Shown in pieces: positions 47,417 through 57,067 of a stretch of DNA of 64,000 nucleotides. The position numbers and the translations under genes were made by a program. Where the stretch lies: positions 1,426,001 to 1,490,000 of the forward strand of contig NZ_LZEW01000001.1 of NCBI RefSeq assembly GCF_001676155.1, written 5' to 3'. The first letter of the stretch is position 1, and every line of letters starts with the position of its first letter. This DNA is from Morganella psychrotolerans (lineage in GTDB: Bacteria > Pseudomonadota > Gammaproteobacteria > Enterobacterales > Enterobacteriaceae). The notes under the pieces were generated by a model. It did no database searches. It saw nothing but the letters and a program-made list of their open reading frames with translations, and was not told where the DNA came from.

Positions 47417-48232
47417 ATGCGCCTGCTGAAATCAGTGATCCTGACCGTCCTGCTCATTATATCCGGCCCGGCATTCAGCGGCAGTCAGAACTGTACGGAT
47501 AAAACCCCGCCGACCCCGCAGGAAGCGGCATTGCGTACCAGTCAGGCGAAGGTTCTGCATGACTGGCTGGAACAACAGGGTGACAGAGTTGTTCTGCTGG
47601 TGCGCCAGGGTCAGGCGCTCAGTGAGTACGGGCTGACATTTTCCCATGCCGGATATGCCGTAAGAGAACGAAACGGGACCTGGCGGGTATATCACAATCT
47701 CAATACCTGCGGGACGGCACAATCTGAGCTGTGGATCCAGGGTCTGTATCAGTTTATTGATGATGACCTTGCCGGGAACACCATCGCCACACTGCATTTT
47801 CCGCCCGCCTTACAGTCGCAGTTGCTGAGAGTGCTTCGTGACCCGGCGCTGCGCAAAGCGCTGCATAACCCTGATTACAATATGCTGGCACATCCGTTTG
47901 CGACAGACAGTCAGAACTCCAACGGCTGGATACTGATGGTGTTTGCCGCTGCGCGTTCTGCGGGTGTCGATTCCGTGCCCGCCGGTGTGACCTGGCTGAA
48001 ATCGGAATTTTATATCGGCTCCTCCGCAGAGGCCGGGTTGGTAAAACGGGCGCTGGCAGATAGCTTTATGCCCCATGTGTCGACAGACGGTCAACCGGTG
48101 ACCGGTATTATCACCTTTAATTCCGGTGACAGCCTGCTGGGGTTTCTCAGCCGCTACGGGAAATTCCGGGTCGAATGTAACCACGGTAATTTCGGGTCTT
48201 CCGTCTGTCTGAGACCGTTACCTGAGCAATAA
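47417..48232 (+). CDS. DUF2145-domain secreted protein
   Basis: 271 residues with signal peptide (MRLLKSVILTVLLIISGPAF ending SG). The DUF2145 region includes TFSHAGYAVRERNGTWRVYH and YNMLAHPFATDSQNSNGW, with conserved His, Asn and Cys residues suggestive of an NlpC/P60-like catalytic fold. The start lies one base after the STM0539-like stop, so the two are co-translated. Function unknown, probably envelope related. Confidence 0.8.
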   Translation: MRLLKSVILTVLLIISGPAFSGSQNCTDKTPPTPQEAALRTSQAKVLHDWLEQQGDRVVLLVRQGQALSEYGLTFSHAGYAVRERNGTWRVYHNLNTCGTAQSELWIQGLYQFIDDDLAGNTIATLHFPPALQSQLLRVLRDPALRKALHNPDYNMLAHPFATDSQNSNGWILMVFAAARSAGVDSVPAGVTWLKSEFYIGSSAEAGLVKRALADSFMPHVSTDGQPVTGIITFNSGDSLLGFLSRYGKFRVECNHGNFGSSVCLRPLPEQ

Positions 48233-48530
48233 CGCAATCTGCTGCTGATTTTATATCCTGCTGCCGTCAACTCTGACGGCAGCGGTTTCCACGTCACTTT
48301 CTTCCCTGCACCTCTTTTTTTTTCACTCATATTGTCACTTTCCCCGATAACACATCCATTATATTAATTTTTCTTTTCCTTTATTTTTCATTAATTTAGT
48401 TGCTAATAAATACTTTATCGGGCTAATAATAAAACATAACAACAGTCCGATATTTTTTATTTCAGCCGTATTTTTACCGGCAACATTTACCGGCAACATG
48501 CCAACACAACACGGGATAAGGAAAAACACA

Positions 48531-49939
48531 ATGAGCAAACAAGACACCCCACATGCGCCGCAAACGCATGACAGTGATTTTATGTTTACCCCCATACCCA
48601 TGACTCACCGCCGGGAGACCTGGAAACAGATCCTTGTGTGGATAGGGTTTGGTTATGTCGCCACCGGACTTTTTATCGGCGGCGCACTGGCGGGTGCCAA
48701 CGGCGGACCGGGGATGTCGTTCCCGATGGCGCTGCTGGCAATAGCCATCGGCATGGGATTGTTATTTATTCTCACCTCCCTGCTCGGCGTCATGGCACAG
48801 CGTACCGGTCTGAGCCTGGCGCTTCTGAGTCGTTTTTCATACGGTTATCTGGGATCTAACCTACCGATGATCGCGATGGGGCTGCTGACACTCGGCTGGT
48901 TTGCCGCGATCACCGGGATGGTCGGCGATATCTGGGGATCGTTTCTGGGCAATCCCAGCGGGATAATTGTCTTTGATCCGGGCGCACACGGCTATAACGG
49001 CGCGCCTATCACACTGGAAATTTTTATCTCCTGTGTGGTCGCCGGATTGTTATTTACTTACACCTCACTTCACGGCATGAAAGGACTGGAAATTATCGCC
49101 ATTCCTGTTTCGCCGATCATTATGATTATTGCCGTGGTAACCGGCTATGCGATGTTACAGGAGGGCGGCGGGTTATCTGTCTTTATTGAGAATTCCAACC
49201 GCAATGAAGGGCTGATGCTGTCAACGGCGATCACTATGGTTGTCGGCAGCTGGATTGCCGGTGCCGTGATGGGTGTGGATCTGTTCCGTTTTAATAAAAG
49301 TATTTCTGCGGTTTTCTGGGGATCAGCCGCCTGTTTTATTTTTACCAATCCGCTGCTCAATGTGGTCGGGTATATCGGCACGATGACTGTCGGAATGCCG
49401 AACTATGTTACCTGGATGATTGAAAAAAGCTTTCTGCTGGCGCTGCTCGGCGTTGTCACCTGGACACTGTCTCTGTGGACCACCAACGACGCAGAGCTGT
49501 ACTGTAACTCACTGTATACCGGCCCGGTGCTGGACTCTGTGGGTATTAAAGTCAATAAAAACATTCTGATACTGTCAACCGGGATCCTCGGCACTGTATT
49601 GGGTGCTATTGGCTTTTACCAGATATTCTTTGCTGATTTTATTAATTATCTCGCATTATGGCGCCGCCACTCGCCGGTCCTTTGCTGGCTGATTACTATG
49701 TCACCCGCAGATGTAAATATGATATCAGCCAGATTAACAGTCAGCCGAAATGCAATTACGCAGGCGTGATAAGCGCCCTGGCGGGGATGGCTTCAGGGCT
49801 GATTATGGCAATGAATAATATTCTGTCTGACTGGCCTACCGGCTTGTTAGCCCTGGCGTTTACCATCATCCTTTATCTGATTCTGCACCCGTTACTGGCT
49901 GCAAAAGCTGCATCACCGGCAGCAGGGAGATCATCATGA
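48531..49939 (+). pseudogene. Cytosine-permease-like NCS1 transporter, frameshifted
   Basis: An NCS1-family (CodB-like) transporter for nucleobases or related compounds, with about 12 membrane segments. Conserved SLALLSRFSYGYLGSNLPMI and GWFAAITGMVGDIWG are present. The first frame runs to 49769 but its last 35 codons are not homologous; the true end (MAPPLAGPLLADYYVTRRCK) begins at 49658 in another frame. Adding one G near 49653 gives NYLGIMAPPLAG, so one base appears lost here, unlike the A/T insertions elsewhere. Restored length 469. It overlaps the creatininase gene by four bases. Confidence 0.82.
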
Positions 49940-50715
49940 AAAAAGTTGTTCTAAATGAGTTCAATACCGGAGAATTAAAAACATTGTTCGATAACGGACA
50001 AATTGACAGCGCGATTACCATTTTCGGCAGTTGTGAAAGCCACGGTCCGCATCTGCCCCTCGGTCCTGATCTGTTTGTGCCGGAAGCGGTTGCAAAGCGC
50101 GCGGCACAGCGATTGTCGCGCACCATTGTGGTGCCGGGCGTGCCTTTCGGTACATCGGCGCACTACAACGGAACGCCGATGGCGATTAATATCCGCTTTG
50201 AAACTGTGATTGCTATTGCGGAAGATATGTTCGAAAGCCTGATTCAGTACGGCATCAAACATATTTTTGTCTTCAATGGTCATGACGGAAACATTCCGTC
50301 GCTGGATATCGCACAGCGCAATGTCAAAGCGCGTCACAAAGATGTGGTATTCGCCTTTCTGCCTGCATGGTGGTCAGTGCTCGGCAGCCGCCTCGGGGAT
50401 AACTTCTTCCGTGAATGGAACGGGCTGGGTCATGGCGGGGAAGGTGAATCATCAATTACTGCTGCCGTCTGCCCGGACTTATGTGATTTAAGCAAAGCGG
50501 TGCGCCAGATGCCGGAGGACAGTATCCGTCATGGCGATAATGTCCAGATCATGTGGGATATCACAGAAGTATCTGTAACAGGTGCCACCGGTGACCCGAC
50601 TTACGCCAGTATTGAAAAAGGCGAAAAAATGCTGGATGCGCTGACCGATCTTGTGGTGGAAAGCATTGAAGCACTGGAAAAAACCAACTGGAATTACGAT
50701 CTGCGTACAAAATAA
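49936..50715 (+). CDS. Creatininase-family amidohydrolase
   Basis: 259 residues of the creatininase/FAPy-hydrolase superfamily. Metal and catalytic residues lie in ESHGPHLPLGPD, FNGHDGN and GHGGEGESS. Members hydrolyse creatinine, formylpyrimidines and related cyclic amides. Translation is coupled to the NCS1 transporter (ATGA overlap), so uptake and hydrolysis of one nucleobase-like or creatinine-like substrate is likely. Confidence 0.86.
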   Translation: MKKVVLNEFNTGELKTLFDNGQIDSAITIFGSCESHGPHLPLGPDLFVPEAVAKRAAQRLSRTIVVPGVPFGTSAHYNGTPMAINIRFETVIAIAEDMFESLIQYGIKHIFVFNGHDGNIPSLDIAQRNVKARHKDVVFAFLPAWWSVLGSRLGDNFFREWNGLGHGGEGESSITAAVCPDLCDLSKAVRQMPEDSIRHGDNVQIMWDITEVSVTGATGDPTYASIEKGEKMLDALTDLVVESIEALEKTNWNYDLRTK

Positions 50716-50722
50716 GATTTAT

Positions 50723-50749
50723 GCCCCGCATCACTTTGCGGGGCTTTTT
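50723..50749 (+). terminator. Terminator of the transporter-creatininase operon
   Basis: GCCCCGCA-TCACTT-TGCGGGGC followed by TTTTT. Confidence 0.88.
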
Positions 50750-50750
50750 C

Positions 50751-51518
50751 TCACAGCCCGGCGAATTCAGGAATGGGCTTGCATCCGTGGGATTCAAGAA
50801 AATCCAGCACCCGGCGCGGGGTGACATTCAGGATCTGCGCTTCAGGGAATTCAATTTCACGGAGCATGGCAAGCACGCGGTCAAAATTACCTAAATAGCC
50901 CGCATAATGGGAATCAGAGCCGAGGGAAACCCAGCCACCGCTGTCCCGTACAGCCTCTGCTATTGCGCGACACTGTTTTTCACTTCCTGTACGTGAGTGC
51001 AGAAATGATGAGTTATTCATCTCCAGCGCCACATTGCTCTCTTTTGCCGCCTGAACCACCGACTGAATATCAACCGGATACTTAGGGTTGCCCGGATGGG
51101 TAATAATCTGCACCTTGCCACTGCGGATAGTGGCTATCATCGCCTGTGTATTCGCCGCCTGCCCCTGAGGTTGCAGAACCGGCTCATGAAAACCCGCCAG
51201 AATGATATCGAGCTGTTTTGCCATTTTATCCGTGCAATCTGTTTCACCAGCCTGGTTTTTAATATTGGCTTCAATGCCGTACAGCAGCCCGGCTCCGTTA
51301 ATCATCCTCGGCAGAACCGGCATATTAGAAAAATGCCACGGGTGAGGAGCATCAACCATGTCCGGTCCGTGATCTGTGATTGCGAACAGCTTCATTCCTT
51401 TTTCTGCTGCCTGCGCAAAATATTCACTGACGGTACTGTACGCATGCGTGCTGGCAATAGTGTGTGCATGTAAATCAACCGGATAAACAAGATCTGAACG
51501 GGACGGGTGATATTGCAT
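50751..51518 (-). CDS. ycdX: PHP-family phosphatase YcdX
   Basis: 255 residues with a trinuclear metal PHP domain: [32 protein letters not shown] and LGSDSHYAG give the metal ligands. E. coli YcdX is a phosphatase linked to swarming. I chose ATG 51518 (AAGGAG upstream); ATG 51563 would add 15 residues. Confidence 0.9.
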   Translation of the reverse strand: MQYHPSRSDLVYPVDLHAHTIASTHAYSTVSEYFAQAAEKGMKLFAITDHGPDMVDAPHPWHFSNMPVLPRMINGAGLLYGIEANIKNQAGETDCTDKMAKQLDIILAGFHEPVLQPQGQAANTQAMIATIRSGKVQIITHPGNPKYPVDIQSVVQAAKESNVALEMNNSSFLHSRTGSEKQCRAIAEAVRDSGGWVSLGSDSHYAGYLGNFDRVLAMLREIEFPEAQILNVTPRRVLDFLESHGCKPIPEFAGL

Positions 51519-51714
51519 GGTTCTCCTTAAACAAAGCACAATAGTTTGGTGAGTAATAATCAATCAGATGATAGTAAATAACTTACCACGGCGCTACAAG
51601 CGGTACGATACTGTCTGTATTCCGGTTTTGCCGCTTATCCATTTTAGTCAAATTTAGTCAAAAAAGTGCTAGACTCAGCAGGATGTCTTTTTTTTAACCG
51701 GAGTATGAGCCGTT

Positions 51715-52377
51715 ATGCACGCACCTTCCCCGTCAGAAAAACCGGTTTTATCCGTTTTTGATTTTGACGGCACGCTGACCCACAGTGACAGTTTTGTCCC
51801 TTTCCTGCGCTTTGCGTTCGGAAAACGTATTTTCACCCTGAAGATGCTGCGGCTGGTTTTACCGACTCTGCGCTGTTTCTCCCGCAGACTGACCCGCGAC
51901 GAGTTAAAAGAAGTGCTGATCACCACCTTTCTGACCGGTGTCGAAGCCCGCTGGGTGGAAGAGAAAGCGAAAATATTCTGCTCACGTTACTGGGCAAAAA
52001 TGATGCGTCAGGAAGGATTACAGGCTGTTGAGGCGGAAATTGATTCCGGCGCGGAAGTCACGTTGTGCTCGGCATCGCCGGAGCTGGTTTTACGTCCCTT
52101 TACGGATCGTCTGGGGATCAAACTGATTGGTACACAACTGGATGTCAAAGACGGTATTCTGACCGGAAAAATCAGCGGAAATAACTGCCGCTGCGGTCAG
52201 AAGATTGCCCGGCTGAAACACATTTACGGCGATTTATCCGCTTATCATCTGCGCGCCTGGGGTGATTCACGCGGGGATTATGAACTGCTGTACGCCGCAC
52301 AAGAGCCGCACTGGCGTCACTTTCACCGCAATCCGGCAAAATATGAAAAACGCCGGAAACAATTTTCTGTCCGCTGA
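51715..52377 (+). CDS. HAD-family hydrolase (PgpC/CicA-like)
   Basis: 220 residues. The nucleophile motif FDFDGTLTHSDS and the later GDSRGDYELL (acidic motif) mark HAD subfamily IB. CSASPEL fits the motif II region. PgpC removes phosphate from phosphatidylglycerophosphate, and CicA-like proteins are close relatives; the exact substrate is unsure. Upstream, AATTTAGTCA is repeated in tandem (51641-51660). Confidence 0.8.
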   Translation: MHAPSPSEKPVLSVFDFDGTLTHSDSFVPFLRFAFGKRIFTLKMLRLVLPTLRCFSRRLTRDELKEVLITTFLTGVEARWVEEKAKIFCSRYWAKMMRQEGLQAVEAEIDSGAEVTLCSASPELVLRPFTDRLGIKLIGTQLDVKDGILTGKISGNNCRCGQKIARLKHIYGDLSAYHLRAWGDSRGDYELLYAAQEPHWRHFHRNPAKYEKRRKQFSVR

Positions 52378-52530
52378 CGGATAACACAAAACAGATGCCG
52401 GATAAGAGCGGGCAATAAAAACACAGCCCGCGCTTTCAAAATAGGTCGCAATATTAATTATATTTACGCGCACTATTATCCTAATCATGCTATCCATATT
52501 TTAAACATCCGTCTGCACATTCTATTACCG

Positions 52531-52773
52531 TTATTCAGCCTTTATCAGCATATATTCATCCTGCCCGCAGAGATAAATATGGCTGACCTGCGGGCGGGTA
52601 CGAAGCCCGGTCAGCATTCCGGCATCTGTATTAAGCCGTATTCCCAGCCCGCAGGCTTTGCCGAGCGACGACGGAATATCTGTCACTGTGAACGGGCAGC
52701 CTTCAGCAGTGAGGTGTTTGCGCATTGCCACCACCCCCAGCATGTTGTCAAACAGGATCAAATAATCATTCAC
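52531..52773 (-). CDS. DUF3343 (putative Se/S carrier-like) protein
   Basis: 80 residues: MNDYLILFDNMLGVVAMRKH, FTVTDIPSSLGKACGLGIRL. The DUF3343 fold is a ferredoxin-like module often paired with sulfur, selenium or Fe-S genes. Its start overlaps the yjiL stop (ATGA), so it belongs to the yjiM-yjiL operon. Confidence 0.75.
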   Translation of the reverse strand: MNDYLILFDNMLGVVAMRKHLTAEGCPFTVTDIPSSLGKACGLGIRLNTDAGMLTGLRTRPQVSHIYLCGQDEYMLIKAE

Positions 52774-53573
52774 AGAATGGATGCCTCCGCCGGTTTTGCT
52801 CCCTGTTTCTGCAATTGCCGCAGCCCGTAAATCGCTGCGCCGATAGCCCCCGCGAATTGTCCGTCAGGATGAGTGATAACCTCTGCCCCCAGATGCTGTG
52901 ACAGCCGCTCACAAAAGACCTGACTGCGGCTGACTCCGCCGCTGAATAATACCGCGGGAACAGTACTCAGGCGCTTGGCAAACCCGGCTGTACGTTGTGC
53001 CATTGAATTAACAATGCCTGACAGAATAGTCTCAGGGTCAACGCCCGCTGATCGCAGACTGATCACTTCCGATTCAGCAAAAACTGTACACATGCTGGAA
53101 ATAGCATGTGGCTCAATACCCCGGATAGTATCATCAACAGCGGTGATGTCGGTTCCCAGCGTCCGGCTTATAACATCCAGAAAACGCCCGGTTCCGGCGG
53201 CACATTTGTCATTCATCAGAAAATCAGTGAGATGCCCCTGTTCATCCAGGCGGATAACTTTGCTGTCCTGCCCGCCGATATCAATCACCGTCCGCGTCTG
53301 CGGGTGCAACCAGCGCGCGCCTATTCCGTGACAGGAGATCTCCGTAACCTGTTTATCGGCAAAATCAGCCAGTTTCCGCCCGTATCCGGTCAGAGTAAGA
53401 AACGGAGGTGAATCACACTCACCGCACAATGTATCCCAGGCTTCCAGGATAGCCGACTGTGGTTTGAAAGGCGTCGGAATAAGAAAACGGCGCAGGATCT
53501 TCCCGCCGTTTTCATCACTGAACAGAATACCTTTTGTTGCAGTAGAGCCGGAATCAATACCAATACTCAGCAT
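52770..53573 (-). CDS. yjiL: 2-hydroxyacyl-CoA-dehydratase-type activator YjiL
   Basis: 267 residues of the BcrAD/BadFG/HgdC ASKHA ATPase family. It couples ATP hydrolysis to low-potential electron transfer. The phosphate loop GIDSGSTATKGILFSDE and the DIGGQDSKVIRL motif are seen. The [4Fe-4S] cluster bridging the dimer would use Cys in NDKCAAGTGRF and SSMCTVFAES. The start ATG 53573 gives the conserved MLSIGIDSG. Confidence 0.9.
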   Translation of the reverse strand: MLSIGIDSGSTATKGILFSDENGGKILRRFLIPTPFKPQSAILEAWDTLCGECDSPPFLTLTGYGRKLADFADKQVTEISCHGIGARWLHPQTRTVIDIGGQDSKVIRLDEQGHLTDFLMNDKCAAGTGRFLDVISRTLGTDITAVDDTIRGIEPHAISSMCTVFAESEVISLRSAGVDPETILSGIVNSMAQRTAGFAKRLSTVPAVLFSGGVSRSQVFCERLSQHLGAEVITHPDGQFAGAIGAAIYGLRQLQKQGAKPAEASIL

Positions 53574-53583
53574 TGCTGCCCCC

Positions 53584-54741
53584 TTATAACATTTCAATAA
53601 AGGCGGCAATACGGGTTGCAAGCTGTCCGGTGTCAGACGTGGAATAATCCGTTTCAATCGCCATATACGGAATATCATGCTTTTCCCGGATATGGCGGTT
53701 TATCAGCAGAGATTCTACAGCATAGGTATGACATGCCTGCAAAATGACATCGATAACGCCATCGACATGATAATCCGTCACCATATCACTGAGCATATTC
53801 AGACGCTGCGTATTAGGTGAAATACAAGAGCAGCCGATAGCCAGGTATTTTTCGGTAAGGGCATCATAAACATCAGTTTGCGGATTTTCATCCACACATT
53901 GCTCTGTTGCTTTGGCGCCGGTACAGTTTTCATAGCCAACAACCCAGCCACCGTTTTCTTCAATGATACGCACTACTTTTTCCGCAGCACCGCCGATAGG
54001 ACAGCCGGTGATCAAAATGCGCGGACGCGGATCCAGACGTTTTCCTGCGGCATATTCCGCACGGACTTTCGCCGTCAGGGTTTCCAGCTCATTGATGAGC
54101 ACGGTTTTATCAAATTTGAAGGTTGCACCATACACTACACTCAGAAGCTCACGCCCGGTCAGTGCCGGCGGATTCAGTTGCCCGAGGCGGTAAAATTCCG
54201 TTAATGCGCGGCGTTCGCGGTTGCGTAAATCAATGGCATCGCGGATCCCCTGCTCTGTGATTTCACAGCCGAATTGTTCTTCCAGACGTTTTTGAAAGCG
54301 GATAATTTCTGAGCGCCAGAGCGCGACAGATTCTGCACTTTCACTGTTATTCGGCAATTGCATCACATGGACAGGTTTATATTCTGCCATATATTCATAC
54401 ATCTTTTTCTTGCCGTCGCAGGTGGTTTCACCGACAACAATGTCAGAAAAATAGAAGTAGGGGCATTTATCGGTTTTACCAAACCCATAGCTGCTTTTGA
54501 TCAGCGGACATAAATTGCGGGGTAAGGTTTTTTCTGCTTCTTCAATAGTTTCATCACTGGTGGAGCACAGAGAAACAACGGCTGCGCCAGCCGCCATAGC
54601 AATCTCCTGCGGCATAAAAGTACAGTAGGTTCCCACTAACGGGATACCCTGCTCTTTCAGTTCCATCACAGTAAGAAAGCCCTGCTGACGGGCATCGGAG
54701 AAATCAGAGAAAATAGACGGGAGTTGTGTAACTAATGACAT
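53584..54741 (-). CDS. yjiM: Double-cubane-cluster protein YjiM
   Basis: 385 residues, HgdB/2-hydroxyacyl-CoA dehydratase-like family. Related proteins carry a double-cubane [8Fe-9S] cluster and reduce small substrates such as acetylene, azide or hydrazine using electrons from the YjiL-type ATPase. Cys residues are in the expected places: [54 protein letters not shown] and CSCISPN. It heads the operon; an FNR-like site lies upstream. I chose ATG 54741 (MSLVTQL). Confidence 0.9.
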   Translation of the reverse strand: MSLVTQLPSIFSDFSDARQQGFLTVMELKEQGIPLVGTYCTFMPQEIAMAAGAAVVSLCSTSDETIEEAEKTLPRNLCPLIKSSYGFGKTDKCPYFYFSDIVVGETTCDGKKKMYEYMAEYKPVHVMQLPNNSESAESVALWRSEIIRFQKRLEEQFGCEITEQGIRDAIDLRNRERRALTEFYRLGQLNPPALTGRELLSVVYGATFKFDKTVLINELETLTAKVRAEYAAGKRLDPRPRILITGCPIGGAAEKVVRIIEENGGWVVGYENCTGAKATEQCVDENPQTDVYDALTEKYLAIGCSCISPNTQRLNMLSDMVTDYHVDGVIDVILQACHTYAVESLLINRHIREKHDIPYMAIETDYSTSDTGQLATRIAAFIEML

Positions 54742-54813
54742 AAGTAGACCTACCATTATCATTGCTAATATGTGGATGTGGCGTCAGGGTAGACCCATTA
54801 ACAGTGTGGATAA

Positions 54814-54827
54814 TTGAGGCAAATCAT
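54814..54827. promoter_or_regulatory. FNR-like half-matched site upstream of yjiM
   Basis: TTGAGGCAAATCAT resembles TTGAT-N4-ATCAA with two mismatches. It lies about 75 bp before the yjiM ATG. This fits anaerobic control of an oxygen-sensitive Fe-S enzyme, but could be chance. Confidence 0.35.
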
Positions 54828-54970
54828 ATTCGGGGTGAATATACCGGAGTGAACTGAAGTAACGTGATCTTTAATCACAATGCCCGCTGCATTGCCGCAC
54901 CTTACCGGGAGATGCTATTTCGGGGTAAATGTGTAAGATGGATTATCACCCCTCTGACGGAGTCTCTGTT

Positions 54971-55420
54971 ATGTCTGATTTTCCTGCTGTTCCCGGCGTT
55001 TTGTTTGTTGCCGGTTTTGGTCCGGTTACCCGCGAGCCTGCGCGCAGTAAACATTTTTTTGCAGACAGTATCGGACTGCCGCTGGCACCGATGGACGGTG
55101 CGCCGGACTATCTGATTGCAGACCATGACCAGTTACACGGCGTAAAACATTTTGCGCTCTGGCCGCTCAGCCTGGCGGCACAATCCTGCTTTGGTCAGGA
55201 TACATGGCCGCAGACTCACCCGGTGCCACAGGCGTGGGTGGAATTTGAGGTAGCCGATCTGCCCGCTGCCACCCGTTTTCTGACAGAGCAGGGCTATCCG
55301 CTGCTGGTTGCGGACAGAACGGAGCCGTGGGGACAATCCGTCACCCGCCTGCAAAGCCCGGAAGGTCTGCTGGTCGGGCTGACTATCACCCCGTGGCTGC
55401 GTGATAACGCCACAGAGTAA
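54971..55420 (+). CDS. VOC/glyoxalase-superfamily protein
   Basis: 149 residues (MSDFPAVPGVLFVAGFGPVT ...) with a vicinal-oxygen-chelate fold ending in TRLQSPEGLLVGLTITPW. The ATG 54971 gives a typical N-terminus. It is not related closely to the prophage VOC protein. Substrate unknown. Confidence 0.75.
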   Translation: MSDFPAVPGVLFVAGFGPVTREPARSKHFFADSIGLPLAPMDGAPDYLIADHDQLHGVKHFALWPLSLAAQSCFGQDTWPQTHPVPQAWVEFEVADLPAATRFLTEQGYPLLVADRTEPWGQSVTRLQSPEGLLVGLTITPWLRDNATE

Positions 55421-55450
55421 TTATCCGGCGCCTGGTGGTTGTTATCCCTG

Positions 55451-55882
55451 TTACTGACGCAGGCTGACAGCCACCCGGTTAAATGCATTCATCAACGCAA
55501 CAGCGATTGTCAAATCACTCATCTCTTCATCCGTAAAATGTGCTTTAACCTTCTGATACAACGCATCATCAGTTTTCTGCGCTGATATGTGTGTAACTGA
55601 TTCTGCCCACAATAAGGCGGCACGTTCACGGTCAGTAAACCGCTCACTCACCTGCCAGCCTGCCAATGCATCCAGTGTTGTCTGCGGCACCGATTTTTTG
55701 CGCAGGGCGCTGCTGTGCATCTCAAGGCAGAATGCGCAGCCGTTAATCTGAGAAACACGCAGGTAAACAAGTTCTGTTAACTCCGCACCCAATGCGCTGT
55801 TTTCCAGAGCATTTTTACAGGCTATCAGGCCTGAATATGCCGCAGGGCTGAGATTCGGATACTGTAAACGTAATTGTGACAT
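55451..55882 (-). CDS. Carboxymuconolactone decarboxylase / AhpD-like protein
   Basis: 143 residues. The redox motif CAFCLEMHSSALRK contains the CxxC pair and distal His of AhpD-like alkylhydroperoxidase proteins. N-terminal helices (ALGAELTELVYLRVSQING-type) are conserved. Probably a thiol-dependent peroxidase accessory protein. Confidence 0.85.
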   Translation of the reverse strand: MSQLRLQYPNLSPAAYSGLIACKNALENSALGAELTELVYLRVSQINGCAFCLEMHSSALRKKSVPQTTLDALAGWQVSERFTDRERAALLWAESVTHISAQKTDDALYQKVKAHFTDEEMSDLTIAVALMNAFNRVAVSLRQ

Positions 55883-56027
55883 GGCAGGCTCGCTCTTTAT
55901 AAATGGTCAGTAATATCCGGTAAACCGGAAGGAAAACTATAATGACTGTATATAAGAACAGTCACACACCCATGATATGGATAAATTCACAGTACCGTTA
56001 TCATAAATGTGTGATGTGCTGTTACGT

Positions 56028-56372
56028 TTAAAACGGCCCTTTAAAAATAAAGAATGCCCCCACCGCAATAAAACCAAAACCGACAAGGTGATTGAGCGTA
56101 ACTCCCTCTCCCAGATACATCACTGAGAAAACCATAAACACGCAAAGTGTAATCACTTCCTGAATTGTTTTCAGTTCAGCGGCACTATAATACTGATGCC
56201 CCAGCCGGTTCGCCGGAACTGCCAGGCAATACTCGGCGAGCGCTATCATCCAACTGAAAAAAATTACAGCGTACAACGGTTTATCAGTAAATTTCAGGTG
56301 CCCGTACCAGGCAAACATCATAAAAACATTGGATAAAACCAGAAGAATAATAGGAAAAAACTTTGCCAGCAT
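56028..56372 (-). CDS. DMT-family membrane protein (DUF486)
   Basis: 114 residues with four membrane segments: FPIILLVLSNVFMMFAWYGH, YAVIFFSWMIALAEYCLAVP, VITLCVFMVFSVMYL and NHLVGFGFIAVGAFFIF. It matches DUF486 proteins of the drug/metabolite superfamily. Substrate unknown. Confidence 0.85.
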   Translation of the reverse strand: MLAKFFPIILLVLSNVFMMFAWYGHLKFTDKPLYAVIFFSWMIALAEYCLAVPANRLGHQYYSAAELKTIQEVITLCVFMVFSVMYLGEGVTLNHLVGFGFIAVGAFFIFKGPF

Positions 56373-56618
56373 GGGTGATCCGTCAGAGGAGAAGAGTCGC
56401 GTCTTTCTATTTTACGCTGATATTTGCAGTAATTCGATATGTATACATTGATAATTATTTCAAAGAGTGACTTTCCCGCCATACACTTTAAAATTTGCGT
56501 TATACACGTATTCAGACCTTTATTCTTTCTGTTAATTTCAGGAAGATTGATCCGGACAGATTGTATGACCATGGATAACCACCTACACTAATCACATGTA
56601 AAAATAATTACTCTATAT

Positions 56619-57059
56619 ATGCGTTTACTTACTCTTATTTTATTATTCATTTGTTTTGCCGGTTATGCCGCAGCTGTCCCGCTGAACGGGTACTATAAAT
56701 GCGACATTTCACCCGGCAGTTACCAGAAAACACAAGGTGTTCTGCGTGACTACTATTTTACGGATAAACAACGCCACTCTGTCGTTCTTTTTCAGGACAA
56801 CCGGTTTATCGTGCTCGATACACACCCGGCACCTTATCAATCTCCGCTGCTTACCCCTATTCAGCAATTTGCCATGATGTCTAAGGAGGATTTGCAGGAG
56901 ATCGGCGACGATACGCTGGTATATGCTAAAGTTCTCGGCGGACTTGCCTATTTTACGCCATCAAAACACCGTTTTGTATTCGGATTTGCCAAACGCGGTG
57001 GCGGCAATAACGGAGCTTACCTGCTGGAACTGATAAACTGTCACAGCATTAATCAATAG
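56619..57059 (+). CDS. Small exported protein of unknown function
   Basis: 146 residues. A signal peptide (MRLLTLILLFICFAGYAAAV) precedes a beta-rich domain with two Cys (YYKCDISPGS and ELINCHSINQ) that may form a disulfide. I do not recognise the family. It is convergent with the LysR gene. Confidence 0.55.
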   Translation: MRLLTLILLFICFAGYAAAVPLNGYYKCDISPGSYQKTQGVLRDYYFTDKQRHSVVLFQDNRFIVLDTHPAPYQSPLLTPIQQFAMMSKEDLQEIGDDTLVYAKVLGGLAYFTPSKHRFVFGFAKRGGGNNGAYLLELINCHSINQ

Positions 57060-57067
57060 CTTGCTTA

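Noticed and set aside
51641-51660. Tandem AATTTAGTCA repeat as an operator
   Set aside because: Only two imperfect copies with no symmetry; mentioned with the HAD gene but not enough for a separate call.
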